Translations under genes and position numbers: made by a program
Shown here: piece by piece, positions 28,214 to 35,747 of the stretch
Numbering within the stretch: the stretch's first letter is position 1
How the letters are laid out: each line of letters starts with the position of its first letter
The notes under the pieces: generated by a model
What the model saw: the letters and a program-made list of their open reading frames with translations, nothing else
Told to the model about the DNA's origin: nothing
Database searches by the model: none
Source of the DNA: Sedimentitalea sp042687825
GTDB taxonomy: Bacteria > Pseudomonadota > Alphaproteobacteria > Rhodobacterales > Rhodobacteraceae
Direction of reading: 5' to 3'
DNA length: 64,000 nt
NCBI RefSeq assembly: GCF_042687825.1
Contig: NZ_JBHUQE010000007.1
Coordinates: 1 to 64,000 of the forward strand

Positions 28214-29727
28214 GCGTGTACTCCCGCCATGATCAGGCCGATCTGTTCACGGTCGCGCGTATCGATGGCGCTCAGTGCGCCATCATGCATCACCATGATC
28301 CGGTCGGCCAAACCCAGGATTTCGTCCAGGTCCTCGGAGATCAGCAACACTCCGGCACCCCGGGCGCGTGCCGCAAGCAACCGCCGCCCGACCTCGGCGG
28401 CGGCGCCCATGTCCAGACCGCGCGTCGGCTGATTGGCCAGGATCAGCCGCGGGCCTTGCTCAAAGACCCGGGCCAGGATCAGTTTCTGGATATTGCCGCC
28501 CGACAACAGCCGGGCCGGCGCCGCGATGCCCGGGCCGCGCACATCATAGGCGGCAGCCAGCCGTTCGGCGTTCGCTGCAATCGCCTCGCGCCGCAACAGG
28601 CCGCGACGCTGGATGTCAGGATCGTCCAGCCGTTCGATCACCATGTTATCGGCCACCGAAATCGCCCCGATGATGCCGTCATGATGCCGGTCCTCAGGAA
28701 TGCGCCCGACCCCGGCCCGGATCATCGTCAACGGATCATGGCGCACAATCGGTTGGCCGGCCACGCTGACCTGTCCGGTCTCGGGACGGCGCAGACCCGA
28801 AATCACCCCGGCCAGCGCGGACTGGCCATTGCCCGAGACCCCGGCGATTCCCAGGACCTCGTGCGCTCGAACCGTCAGATCGACGGCGCACAGGCTGTCG
28901 CGGGCCGAGCGACCGGTGACGCTGACCCCCTGCAGGGTCAGCACCGGTGCGCCGGCCTGCATCGGCGCGCGCGGTGTCACCGGCGTGTCGGCGCCGACCA
29001 TCATCCGCGCAATGGCGCGCTCGTCCGCCTGATCGGTGGCCATTTCCCCGACCTTGACGCCGTGCCGCAGCACGGCGATGCGGTGCGAAAAGGCCAGAAC
29101 CTCGCGCAGCTTGTGACTGATGAAAATCACCGCCAGCCCGTCCCGGGTCATGGCGCCGATGTTCTCGAACAACGCATCCGCCTCCTGCGGTGTCAGAACC
29201 GCCGTGGGTTCGTCCAGGACCAGGATGCGTGCATCGCGATACAGCGCCTTCAGTATCTCGACGCGCTGACGTTCGCCCACCGACAGGCGCCCCACCGGCA
29301 CGTCCAGCGGTGCGCTCAACCCGCTCTGCGCCATGATCGCCTGGACCCTGGCGCGCATGCGGCCCCGGTTGCGACGCAGCGCCAACAGCGGCTCGGATCC
29401 CAGCGCGATATTGTCCAGCGCCGTCAGGTTTTCGGCCAGAGTGAAATGCTGGTGCACCATGCCGATGCCCGCAGCCAAAGCCGCCTGCGGATGCCCCAGC
29501 GCCAGCGGCTGCGCCCGCCCGTCCTGATCATACAGGTCAATGCTGCCGCCATCGGGCAGGTAATGTCCGAACAGCATGTTCATCAGCGTCGTCTTGCCGG
29601 CGCCGTTCTCGCCCAGCAGCGCCAGCACCTCGCCGCGATGCAGGTCCAGACTGACCGCATCATTGGCGATAACCGGGCCGAACCGCTTGGACAGGGCATT
29701 TAACGAAAGGACTTTGGGCGATGTCAT
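28210..29727 (-). CDS. Nucleoside-type ABC transporter ATPase (duplicated domain)
   Basis: Tandem ATPase of 505 residues, of the RbsA/MglA/NupO class. The first domain has Walker A 'GENGAGKTT', signature 'LSVGERQRVEILKALYRDAR' and Walker B 'ILVLDEPTAVLTP'. The second domain has a degenerate Walker A ('GVSGNGQSAL') and signature 'LSGGNIQKLILARVF', normal for this class, where only one site is fully active. ATG at 29727 (MTSPKVLSLN) is chosen as the start of the conserved fold; an ATG at 29772 that overlaps the binding-protein stop (ATGA) is also possible, and other junctions in this operon use ATGA. Neither start has a clear ribosome-binding site. Confidence 0.9.
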   Translation of the reverse strand: MTSPKVLSLNALSKRFGPVIANDAVSLDLHRGEVLALLGENGAGKTTLMNMLFGHYLPDGGSIDLYDQDGRAQPLALGHPQAALAAGIGMVHQHFTLAENLTALDNIALGSEPLLALRRNRGRMRARVQAIMAQSGLSAPLDVPVGRLSVGERQRVEILKALYRDARILVLDEPTAVLTPQEADALFENIGAMTRDGLAVIFISHKLREVLAFSHRIAVLRHGVKVGEMATDQADERAIARMMVGADTPVTPRAPMQAGAPVLTLQGVSVTGRSARDSLCAVDLTVRAHEVLGIAGVSGNGQSALAGVISGLRRPETGQVSVAGQPIVRHDPLTMIRAGVGRIPEDRHHDGIIGAISVADNMVIERLDDPDIQRRGLLRREAIAANAERLAAAYDVRGPGIAAPARLLSGGNIQKLILARVFEQGPRLILANQPTRGLDMGAAAEVGRRLLAARARGAGVLLISEDLDEILGLADRIMVMHDGALSAIDTRDREQIGLIMAGVHA

Positions 29728-29768
29728 GCAATCCGGCGGGCCGGCCACCGGGGCCGGCCCTGTCCCGC

Positions 29769-30761
29769 TCATTTGTCGGACACGGGCGGGGCGTCGTTGA
29801 CGTTGACGCGGAACATGCCCTGGCGAATTTCGGCCTCGGTCTCGCGCACCTTGGCGACCACCTCGGCGGGCACCAGGGCCTCGTCGATCACCAGCGAGCC
29901 GCCGCCATAGCCCATGAAACTGTACTGGCCGAAATCGGCGGCCTCGAACGTGCCGCCAGCGACCGCGGCAATGGCCTTGTCGATGGTCGGTTCCATGTGC
30001 CACAGCGCCGAGGTCAGGATGGTGTCGCGATAGTCGCCCGACGTGTCGATGACGTTGCCCACGGCCTTGACGCCGCGCTCGACCGCGGCGTCGGCGACGC
30101 CGAAACGTTCCGCATACATGATGTCGGCGCCGGCATCCATCATCGCAAAGGCGCTCTCCTTGGCCTTGGGCGGGTCATACCAGCTGTCGATGAAGTTCAC
30201 CAGGAACCGCACATCGGGATTGACCGTGCGCGCCCCGTCCATAAAGGCGTTCATCAGCCGGTTCACCTCGGGAATGGCATAACCGCCCACCATGCCGATC
30301 ACGTTGCTTTCGGTGGCGGCCCCGGCGATCATGCCGGTCAGATAGCTGGGTTCGTGGATCCAGTTATCAAACACCGAGAAATTCGGCGCCACCGGGCCAA
30401 AAGACGAACCCATCAGAAACGCCGTATCCGGATAGTCGGCGGCGACCTTGCGCGCTGCGCGTTCCAGCCCGAAAACTTCGCCGACGACCAGGCTGACCCC
30501 CTGTTCGGCATATTCGCGCATCACCCGTTCATAGTCGGTATTGGCGACGTTTTCCGAGAACACGTATTCGATGTCGCCCCGGTCCTGCGCCGCGTTCAGC
30601 GCCTTGTGGATGCGGCTGATCCACTGCTGTTCCACCGGCAGCGTATAGATCGCCGCCACCTTGATGGCCTCGGCCCAAGCCGCGCCGGCCGACAGCGCCA
30701 GCGCCGCCGAAACCGCCCCCGCCATCACGCCGCGGCGCGAGAAAATCGCCCTTCTTTTCAT
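29769..30761 (-). CDS. BMP-family nucleoside-binding protein
   Basis: Periplasmic substrate-binding protein (330 residues) of the BMP (basic membrane protein / PnrA-like) family, whose members bind nucleosides. An N-terminal signal with paired arginines ('FSRRGVMAG') and a hydrophobic core ends at 'GAAWA', so cleavage near residue 30 is likely. The mature protein starts 'IKVAAIYTLPVEQQWISRIH'; 'GMVGGYAIPEVNRLMNAFMD' is a family block in the middle. It heads the transporter half of the cluster. Its upstream gap from upp (125 nt) has a RutR-like operator (30807-30822), suggesting it has its own regulated promoter. Confidence 0.92.
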   Translation of the reverse strand: MKRRAIFSRRGVMAGAVSAALALSAGAAWAEAIKVAAIYTLPVEQQWISRIHKALNAAQDRGDIEYVFSENVANTDYERVMREYAEQGVSLVVGEVFGLERAARKVAADYPDTAFLMGSSFGPVAPNFSVFDNWIHEPSYLTGMIAGAATESNVIGMVGGYAIPEVNRLMNAFMDGARTVNPDVRFLVNFIDSWYDPPKAKESAFAMMDAGADIMYAERFGVADAAVERGVKAVGNVIDTSGDYRDTILTSALWHMEPTIDKAIAAVAGGTFEAADFGQYSFMGYGGGSLVIDEALVPAEVVAKVRETEAEIRQGMFRVNVNDAPPVSDK

Positions 30762-30806
30762 ATCCGTCTCCCCCTGTTTTCTGATTTACGGGAAGTGACG
30801 CATTTT

Positions 30807-30822
30807 TTAATCAAACGGTCAA
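30807..30822 (-). promoter_or_regulatory. RutR-like operator upstream of the nucleoside transporter
   Basis: On the minus strand this 16-mer reads TTGACCGTTTGATTAA. It matches 11 of the 14 fixed bases of the E. coli RutR consensus TTGACCANNTGGTCAA. RutR is a TetR-family repressor of pyrimidine use. The site is 46-61 nt before the BMP-protein ATG and lies in an A/T-rich patch, unlike its surroundings. No regulator gene is present in the window. Confidence 0.4.
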
Positions 30823-30886
30823 TAATTTCGTGACCCGCGGCTCAGGACCAGCGCAGAAGCGCGTTCGAACTGGGCGGACAGGCCGT

Positions 30887-31519
30887 CTATTTCGTGCCGA
30901 ACATCCGGTCGCCGGCATCCCCCAGCCCGGGCATGATATAGCCCTTGTCGTTCAACCCCCGATCGATGGCGGCGGTGACGATGGGCACGTCCGGATGGGC
31001 CTTTTGCATGCGCGCGACGCCCTCGGGCGCGGCCAGCAGGCACAGAAAGCGGATATTCGTCGCGCCGGCCTGTTTCAAAAGGTCCACCGCCGCAGCCGAG
31101 GAATTGCCGGTCGCCAGCATCGGATCGACGACGATCACCAGCCGGTCCTGCAATGCTTCGGGCACCTTGAAGTAATACTGCACCGGTTGCAGCGTTTTTT
31201 CGTCCCGATAAAGACCGACAAACCCGACCCGGGCCAGCGGGATCAGCTGCAGCACCCCGTCCAGCATGCCGTTGCCGGCGCGCAGGATCGACACCAGCGC
31301 CAGTTTCTTGCCGGCCAGGGTCGGCGCATCCATTTCCTCCAGCGGTGTCTCGATGGGTTTTTTCGTCATCGGCATTTCGCGGGTGATCTCATAAGCCAGA
31401 AGCTGGGTGATCTCGTGCAGCAACTGCCGGAACACGGCAGTCGAGGTGCCTTTTTCGCGCATCAGGGACAGTTTGTGCTGAACCAGCGGATGATCGACGA
31501 CGGTGACGGTTTCGGACAT
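30887..31519 (-). CDS. upp: Uracil phosphoribosyltransferase
   Basis: Converts uracil plus PRPP to UMP, the key pyrimidine-base salvage step. The 210-residue length is standard. The PRPP loop 'VVDPMLATGNSSAAAVDLL' (about 129-147), 'LVSILRAGNGM' and the uracil-contacting C-terminal region 'NDKGYIMPGLGDAGDRMFGT' are all present. The ATG at 31519 has a GGGGAGAA ribosome-binding site. It lies 78 nt after deoB on the same strand; a GC-rich hairpin (31542-31557) lies in that gap, so expression may differ from the upstream genes. Confidence 0.96.
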   Translation of the reverse strand: MSETVTVVDHPLVQHKLSLMREKGTSTAVFRQLLHEITQLLAYEITREMPMTKKPIETPLEEMDAPTLAGKKLALVSILRAGNGMLDGVLQLIPLARVGFVGLYRDEKTLQPVQYYFKVPEALQDRLVIVVDPMLATGNSSAAAVDLLKQAGATNIRFLCLLAAPEGVARMQKAHPDVPIVTAAIDRGLNDKGYIMPGLGDAGDRMFGTK

Positions 31520-31597
31520 GGCGGTTCTCCCCTGAGCATGCGCCGCCTTTGTGCGGCAGCGCCGGCGCCGCCGCAACCCGCGCGGCATATGCGACAA

Positions 31598-32809
31598 TCA
31601 GAAAAAGCTGTGCCCGGGCCCCTGCGGCGGCACGCCCAGATGGTCGGCGACGCTGGCCGCCACGTCGGCAAAGCCGACATGGCCGATCGACCCGGCGCCG
31701 CGACCAGCCACCAGCACCGGCACCCGTTCGCGGGTGTGGTCGCTGCCGGTCCAGCTGGGATCGTTGCCGTGATCCGCCGTCAGGATCAGGATGTCGCCCT
31801 TTCGCAACCGCCCCAGGATCGGACCCAGCGCCGCATCGAACCATTCCAGCGCGGCGGCATAGCCCGCAATGTCGCGGCGATGCCCGAAGCGGCTGTCGAA
31901 CTCGACGAAATTGGCAAAGGTCAGGCTGCCGTCTTCGGCGCTGTCCACCAGATCGGACAGGTGGGTCATCAATTGCGCATCGTCGCCCTTGTGCAATTCG
32001 TCGATGCCCTGCATCGAAAAGATATCGCCGATCTTGCCCAGCGCATAGACCCGGCGCCCGGCATCCTGAACCCAATTGCTCAGCACCGGCGACGGCGGCG
32101 TGATGGCGAAATCGCGGCGGTTATGGGTGCGGATGAACCCGGTCTCGGCATTGCCGACAAAAGGCCGCGCGATGACCCGACCGACGCGCATGGCATGCAG
32201 GGATGGCGCCATTTCGGCACAGAGATCGATCAGACGCTGCAGACCGAACACCTCTTCATGCGCAGCAATCTGAAACACCGAATCCGCCGAGGTGTAGCAG
32301 ATCGGCCAGCCAAGGCGCATGTGCTCGGCGCCCAGCCGTTCGATGATGGCGGTGCCGGGGGCATGGCAATTGCCCAGAATGCCGGCGGTGCCGGCAGCCC
32401 TGGCCACCCGCTCGCTCAGGCTGGCCGGAAAAGCCGGCACCGCGTCGGGGAAATAGTGCCAGTCCCACGGCACCGGCACGCCGGCCAGTTCCCAATGGCC
32501 GGTGGGTGTGTCCTTGCCGCGCGAGGTTTCGGTGGCCGCGCCCCAGCGCCCGGTAGGCGCCACGCTCAGCCCCGGCGCGCTGTCGCCCGAGGCCAGGCGC
32601 ACCGCCGCCCCCAACCCCAGCGCCGCCATGTTCGGAACGTGCAGCGCACCGCTGCGCCCGCGCTCGGCCCGGCCCGCCATGCAGGCCTGGGCGATGTGAC
32701 CCACCGTATTGGCGCCGGTATCGGGCACGGTGCCGTTATAGAACCGCCCGGCATCCGGCGCGCCGCCGATGCCGACGGAATCCATGACCACAAGAAACGC
32801 CCGTGTCAT
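31598..32809 (-). CDS. deoB: Phosphopentomutase
   Basis: Interconverts ribose or deoxyribose 1-phosphate and the 5-phosphate, linking nucleoside breakdown to central metabolism. The 403-residue enzyme belongs to the alkaline-phosphatase/iPGM superfamily: 'VMDSVGIGGAPDA' (8-20) holds the first metal Asp, 'GANTVGHIA' (32-40) the phosphorylated Thr region, 'EFDSRFGHRRD' and 'ILTADHGNDPSWTGSDHTRE' the remaining metal ligands. Its ATG overlaps the deoA stop by 4 nt. Works directly downstream of DeoA, which produces deoxyribose 1-phosphate. Confidence 0.96.
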   Translation of the reverse strand: MTRAFLVVMDSVGIGGAPDAGRFYNGTVPDTGANTVGHIAQACMAGRAERGRSGALHVPNMAALGLGAAVRLASGDSAPGLSVAPTGRWGAATETSRGKDTPTGHWELAGVPVPWDWHYFPDAVPAFPASLSERVARAAGTAGILGNCHAPGTAIIERLGAEHMRLGWPICYTSADSVFQIAAHEEVFGLQRLIDLCAEMAPSLHAMRVGRVIARPFVGNAETGFIRTHNRRDFAITPPSPVLSNWVQDAGRRVYALGKIGDIFSMQGIDELHKGDDAQLMTHLSDLVDSAEDGSLTFANFVEFDSRFGHRRDIAGYAAALEWFDAALGPILGRLRKGDILILTADHGNDPSWTGSDHTRERVPVLVAGRGAGSIGHVGFADVAASVADHLGVPPQGPGHSFF

Positions 32810-34116
32810 GCGTCCACCCTTTCGTGAATGAGGTCGGGAACGGGCGCCGGCTGCGGCCCCACGGTGATCGCTGCGCGCACCGCCGCCTCGGCGCGCCGGG
32901 CGGCATCCTCGCGCCCGGCATGGACCACCGCCAGCGGCTGGCCGCGATCGACCCGCTGACCCAGCCGGACCATCCCGGACAGGCCGACCGAGGGATCGAC
33001 CCGGTCGGTTTCCACCTGACGCCCGCCCCCCAGCGCGACAACAGCCAACCCCAGCGCCTCGCCATCCATCGCCGCCACAAAACCCGATGCCGGGGCAGAG
33101 ACTTCGAGGATCACATTGGCTTCGGGCAGGAAACGCGCCCAGTCCTGAACAAAGCCCAGCGGCCCGCCCTGTGCCGCAATCATCCGGCCGAACCGATCAG
33201 CGGCGCGGCCCGAGCAGATCGCCCGGGCGACCCGATCCGCCCCCGCCTGCACATCGTCGCACAGCCCGGCATCGCACAACACGACGCCCCCCAAGGCCGC
33301 GGACAACCGCACCAAGGGCCCGTCGCCGACGCCCTCGGTCAGCACCCGCATCACCTCGGCCACCTCCAAGGCATTGCCCAGCGCCGGCGCCAGCGGCTGG
33401 TTCATGTCGCTGATGATCGCGCTGGTCCTGCAGCCGGCGGCATTGGCGGTCTCGGTCAGCGCCCGGGCCAGGGCGCGGGCCTGGTCGGCGGATTTCATGA
33501 AGGCGCCGCTGCCCAGCTTGACGTCCAGCACCAGAGCATCCGGTCCGGCCGCCAGTTTCTTGGACAGGATCGACGCGGTGATCAGATCCAGACTTTCCAC
33601 TGTCCCGGTCACGTCGCGGATCGCATAGAGCCGGCGATCGGCTGGCGCGATCCGGGCCGAGGCGCCGACAATGGCACAGCCCTCGCGCGCGACGATACCC
33701 GCCAGCCGATCCTGCGGCATCGCCGTGCTGACACCTGGGATCGCCTCGAGCTTGTCCAGCGTGCCGCCAGTATGGCCCAGCCCACGCCCCGAGATCATCG
33801 GCACATAGGCCCCGCATTCCGCCAGCGCCGGGGCCAGAAGCAGCGAGATGCAGTCGCCCACGCCGCCGGTCGAATGCTTGTCGATCACCGGCCCGTCCAG
33901 GTCCCAGGTCAGCACCTCGCCACTGTCGCGCATCGCGCGGGTCAGGGCGGCGCGCCCCTGCATCCCCAACCCGCCCATGCAGACCGCCATGGCAAAAGCC
34001 CCGGCCTGGGCGTCGCTGACCGTGCCGTCGGCCAGCCCTTGCGCGAACCAGCCCAATTCGTCCTTGTCCGGCACCTGACGACGGCGCAGTTTGGCGATGA
34101 TGGCGCGGGCATCCAT
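32806..34116 (-). CDS. deoA: Thymidine phosphorylase
   Basis: Phosphorolyses thymidine or deoxyuridine to the base and deoxyribose 1-phosphate. The 436-residue protein has the family signature 'KHSTGGVGD' (80-88) with the phosphate-binding residues, 'MISGRGLGHTGGTLDKLEAI', and the C-terminal PYNP domain. It starts 4 nt after the cdd stop and its own stop overlaps deoB, so cdd-deoA-deoB form one tightly coupled unit. The product bases can be used by Upp (uracil) or retained as thymine. Confidence 0.96.
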   Translation of the reverse strand: MDARAIIAKLRRRQVPDKDELGWFAQGLADGTVSDAQAGAFAMAVCMGGLGMQGRAALTRAMRDSGEVLTWDLDGPVIDKHSTGGVGDCISLLLAPALAECGAYVPMISGRGLGHTGGTLDKLEAIPGVSTAMPQDRLAGIVAREGCAIVGASARIAPADRRLYAIRDVTGTVESLDLITASILSKKLAAGPDALVLDVKLGSGAFMKSADQARALARALTETANAAGCRTSAIISDMNQPLAPALGNALEVAEVMRVLTEGVGDGPLVRLSAALGGVVLCDAGLCDDVQAGADRVARAICSGRAADRFGRMIAAQGGPLGFVQDWARFLPEANVILEVSAPASGFVAAMDGEALGLAVVALGGGRQVETDRVDPSVGLSGMVRLGQRVDRGQPLAVVHAGREDAARRAEAAVRAAITVGPQPAPVPDLIHERVDA

Positions 34117-34120
34117 CGGA

Positions 34121-34513
34121 TCAGCGCCCGGCGATATGATCTGTGTTGAAAGCCCCCGGCAGCAGCTGGTCCAGGGTCATCACGCGCTCTACCCCATCGG
34201 TGTTGGCCATCGTCACCGCCACCGCACCGCCGCCGAACTCGGCCAGCCGCTGCCGGCAGCCGCCGCAGGGCGAGACCGGCACCGGACTGTCGGCGATCAC
34301 ATAGACCTCGGTCAGGACGGTCTCGCCGGCAGCGACCATCGCCGCAATGGCACCGGCCTCGGCACAGGTGCCCTCGGGATAGGACACGTTCTCGACATTG
34401 CAGCCAACATAGATGCGGCCCGACCCGGCGCGGACCGCCGCGCCGACCCGAAAGCCGGAATAGGGCGCATGGGCGTTCTGTCGAACGGCGGTGGCGGCGT
34501 CTTGCAGGTTCAT
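34121..34513 (-). CDS. cdd: Cytidine deaminase
   Basis: Zinc enzyme that deaminates cytidine and deoxycytidine to uridine and deoxyuridine. At 130 residues it is the short homotetrameric type. The zinc ligands are Cys50 (with catalytic Glu52 in 'TCAEAGAI'), Cys83 and Cys86 in 'PCGGCRQRL'; 'CNVENVS' (38-44) binds the ribose. Its ATG overlaps the stop of the cupin gene by 4 nt and it is followed after 4 nt by deoA. It feeds DeoA with deoxyuridine. Confidence 0.95.
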   Translation of the reverse strand: MNLQDAATAVRQNAHAPYSGFRVGAAVRAGSGRIYVGCNVENVSYPEGTCAEAGAIAAMVAAGETVLTEVYVIADSPVPVSPCGGCRQRLAEFGGGAVAVTMANTDGVERVMTLDQLLPGAFNTDHIAGR

Positions 34514-35601
34514 GCGGGCTCCAATTCCGTGTTGAACCGGCCGGGCAGCGACACTTCGAGCAACTCGATATCGTCGCTGGGGGCGGCCAGACAGGTTTTC
34601 ATACCCGGCGGAATGACAAAGGCATCGCCGGATTGCATCCGATACGGCTCGCGGCCCTCGCCCTGCAGAGTCATCTGTCCCTGCATCACGAAAGTGAACA
34701 GGATGTCGGTATCATGCACCGCCCAGACCGGGACGCCGGTGCCGCGCCGCACCACCTGAACGCTGGCGACGTTCCCGGTGTTTTCAGCGATCGTGGTGTC
34801 GCGCGCCAGATAGCCCGGCAGTCGAAACGGCGCCCAGGTCGCGTCCTTGGCCTGATTGAACACGAACCGCTGACCGTCCCACTGGCGATCCGGCCGCAGA
34901 TACGGCGTTGGCAGTTCCATCTGGTGATCGATCTCGGTCACATGTTCGGCCGGCACGCCGATCTCGATCACCTCGACATTGTCGCTGGCCGTCAGCACCC
35001 GGTGGCGGATTTCCGGCGGCTGGATGAAACAATCGCCGGCGGTCAGGCGCAGCGGACCGCCCTGATCCTCGTAGACCACGTCGACCCAGCCGCGATAGCA
35101 AAAGATCAGCTGGAACCCGACCTTGTGGAAATGCACCATGTCCGGCACCGGTCCGCCGTCGGGAATGCGGATATGCGAGGCGATGATCGACCCGCCCAAG
35201 CGATCGGGGATCAGGTCGCGATACTGCATCCCGGCGCGGCCGATGATCCAGGGTGCCTGGTCGGCCAGCCGGCGCACTACAAAGGAGTGCTGGGTTTCCG
35301 GCAGCACCAGCGGCGGATTGCGTTCGGCGATTTCGATCCGGGTGCCGTTGGGGGCGACCAAAGCGCGCTGACCGCCGGCAAAACCTGCGGGGTCGTCGGT
35401 CAGAATGCGGATCGTGCCCGGAGATTCTGGTGCGTCCTTTTCGACACGCAGCCGCAACCCATGACCGGAAAACACCGCCACCTGCGGATTGTCCGCCGGG
35501 TAAATCATGTCCAGACGCATGCCCAGCGTGCCGGTGAAGAACGGAAGATCGTCGCGCAACTCTTTCGTGGGCAGGCGCATTTCAGCTGTGGTATCAGACA
35601 T
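34510..35601 (-). CDS. VOC-like/bicupin protein heading the pyrimidine salvage operon
   Basis: A 363-residue protein whose exact role I do not know. Residues about 10-95 look like a glyoxalase/VOC-type half ('LPFFTGTLGMRLDMIY'). A first cupin follows at about 145-215, with candidate metal ligands H157, H159, Q164 and H200 ('HFHKVGFQ' and 'GDCFIQPPEIRHRV'). A second cupin at about 280-350 is degenerate ('HDTDILFTFV' and 'GDAFVIPPGMKTCL'; no His in its second motif). The ATG at 35601 is chosen. Its stop overlaps the cdd start (ATGA), so it is the first gene of the salvage operon. It could be a dioxygenase, isomerase or sugar/base-binding protein; membership in the pathway is inferred from coupling. 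Confidence 0.8.
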   Translation of the reverse strand: MSDTTAEMRLPTKELRDDLPFFTGTLGMRLDMIYPADNPQVAVFSGHGLRLRVEKDAPESPGTIRILTDDPAGFAGGQRALVAPNGTRIEIAERNPPLVLPETQHSFVVRRLADQAPWIIGRAGMQYRDLIPDRLGGSIIASHIRIPDGGPVPDMVHFHKVGFQLIFCYRGWVDVVYEDQGGPLRLTAGDCFIQPPEIRHRVLTASDNVEVIEIGVPAEHVTEIDHQMELPTPYLRPDRQWDGQRFVFNQAKDATWAPFRLPGYLARDTTIAENTGNVASVQVVRRGTGVPVWAVHDTDILFTFVMQGQMTLQGEGREPYRMQSGDAFVIPPGMKTCLAAPSDDIELLEVSLPGRFNTELEPA

Positions 35602-35708
35602 GGGATCCCGAAGCGTTTGCGCAACAGTGGCGGCCAACCCGGTATTTTGCAAGCTTTCGCGGTGCCGCAGACGCGCGTCATTTTCGCAGTTGCCCCCGCG
35701 CTGCGGAT

Positions 35709-35726
35709 TAGTTTAGGCCTAAACTA
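35709..35726. promoter_or_regulatory. 18-bp perfect palindrome between the cupin operon and maeB
   Basis: TAGTTTAGGCCTAAACTA is identical to its reverse complement over 18 bases. It ends 21 nt before the maeB ATG, just ahead of the AGAGGAG ribosome-binding site (35733-35739), in the gap between two divergent transcripts. The size and A/T-rich arms fit a MarR- or GntR-type operator. It could control maeB, the pyrimidine operon, or both. Confidence 0.6.
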
Positions 35727-35747
35727 TACCTCAGAGGAGTCCCGGGC

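Noticed and set aside
29728..29772. Extended start of the nucleoside ABC ATPase at 29772
   Set aside because: The ATGA overlap is attractive but the added 15 residues are Gly/Pro/Ala-rich with no family counterpart that I recall; kept only as an alternative.
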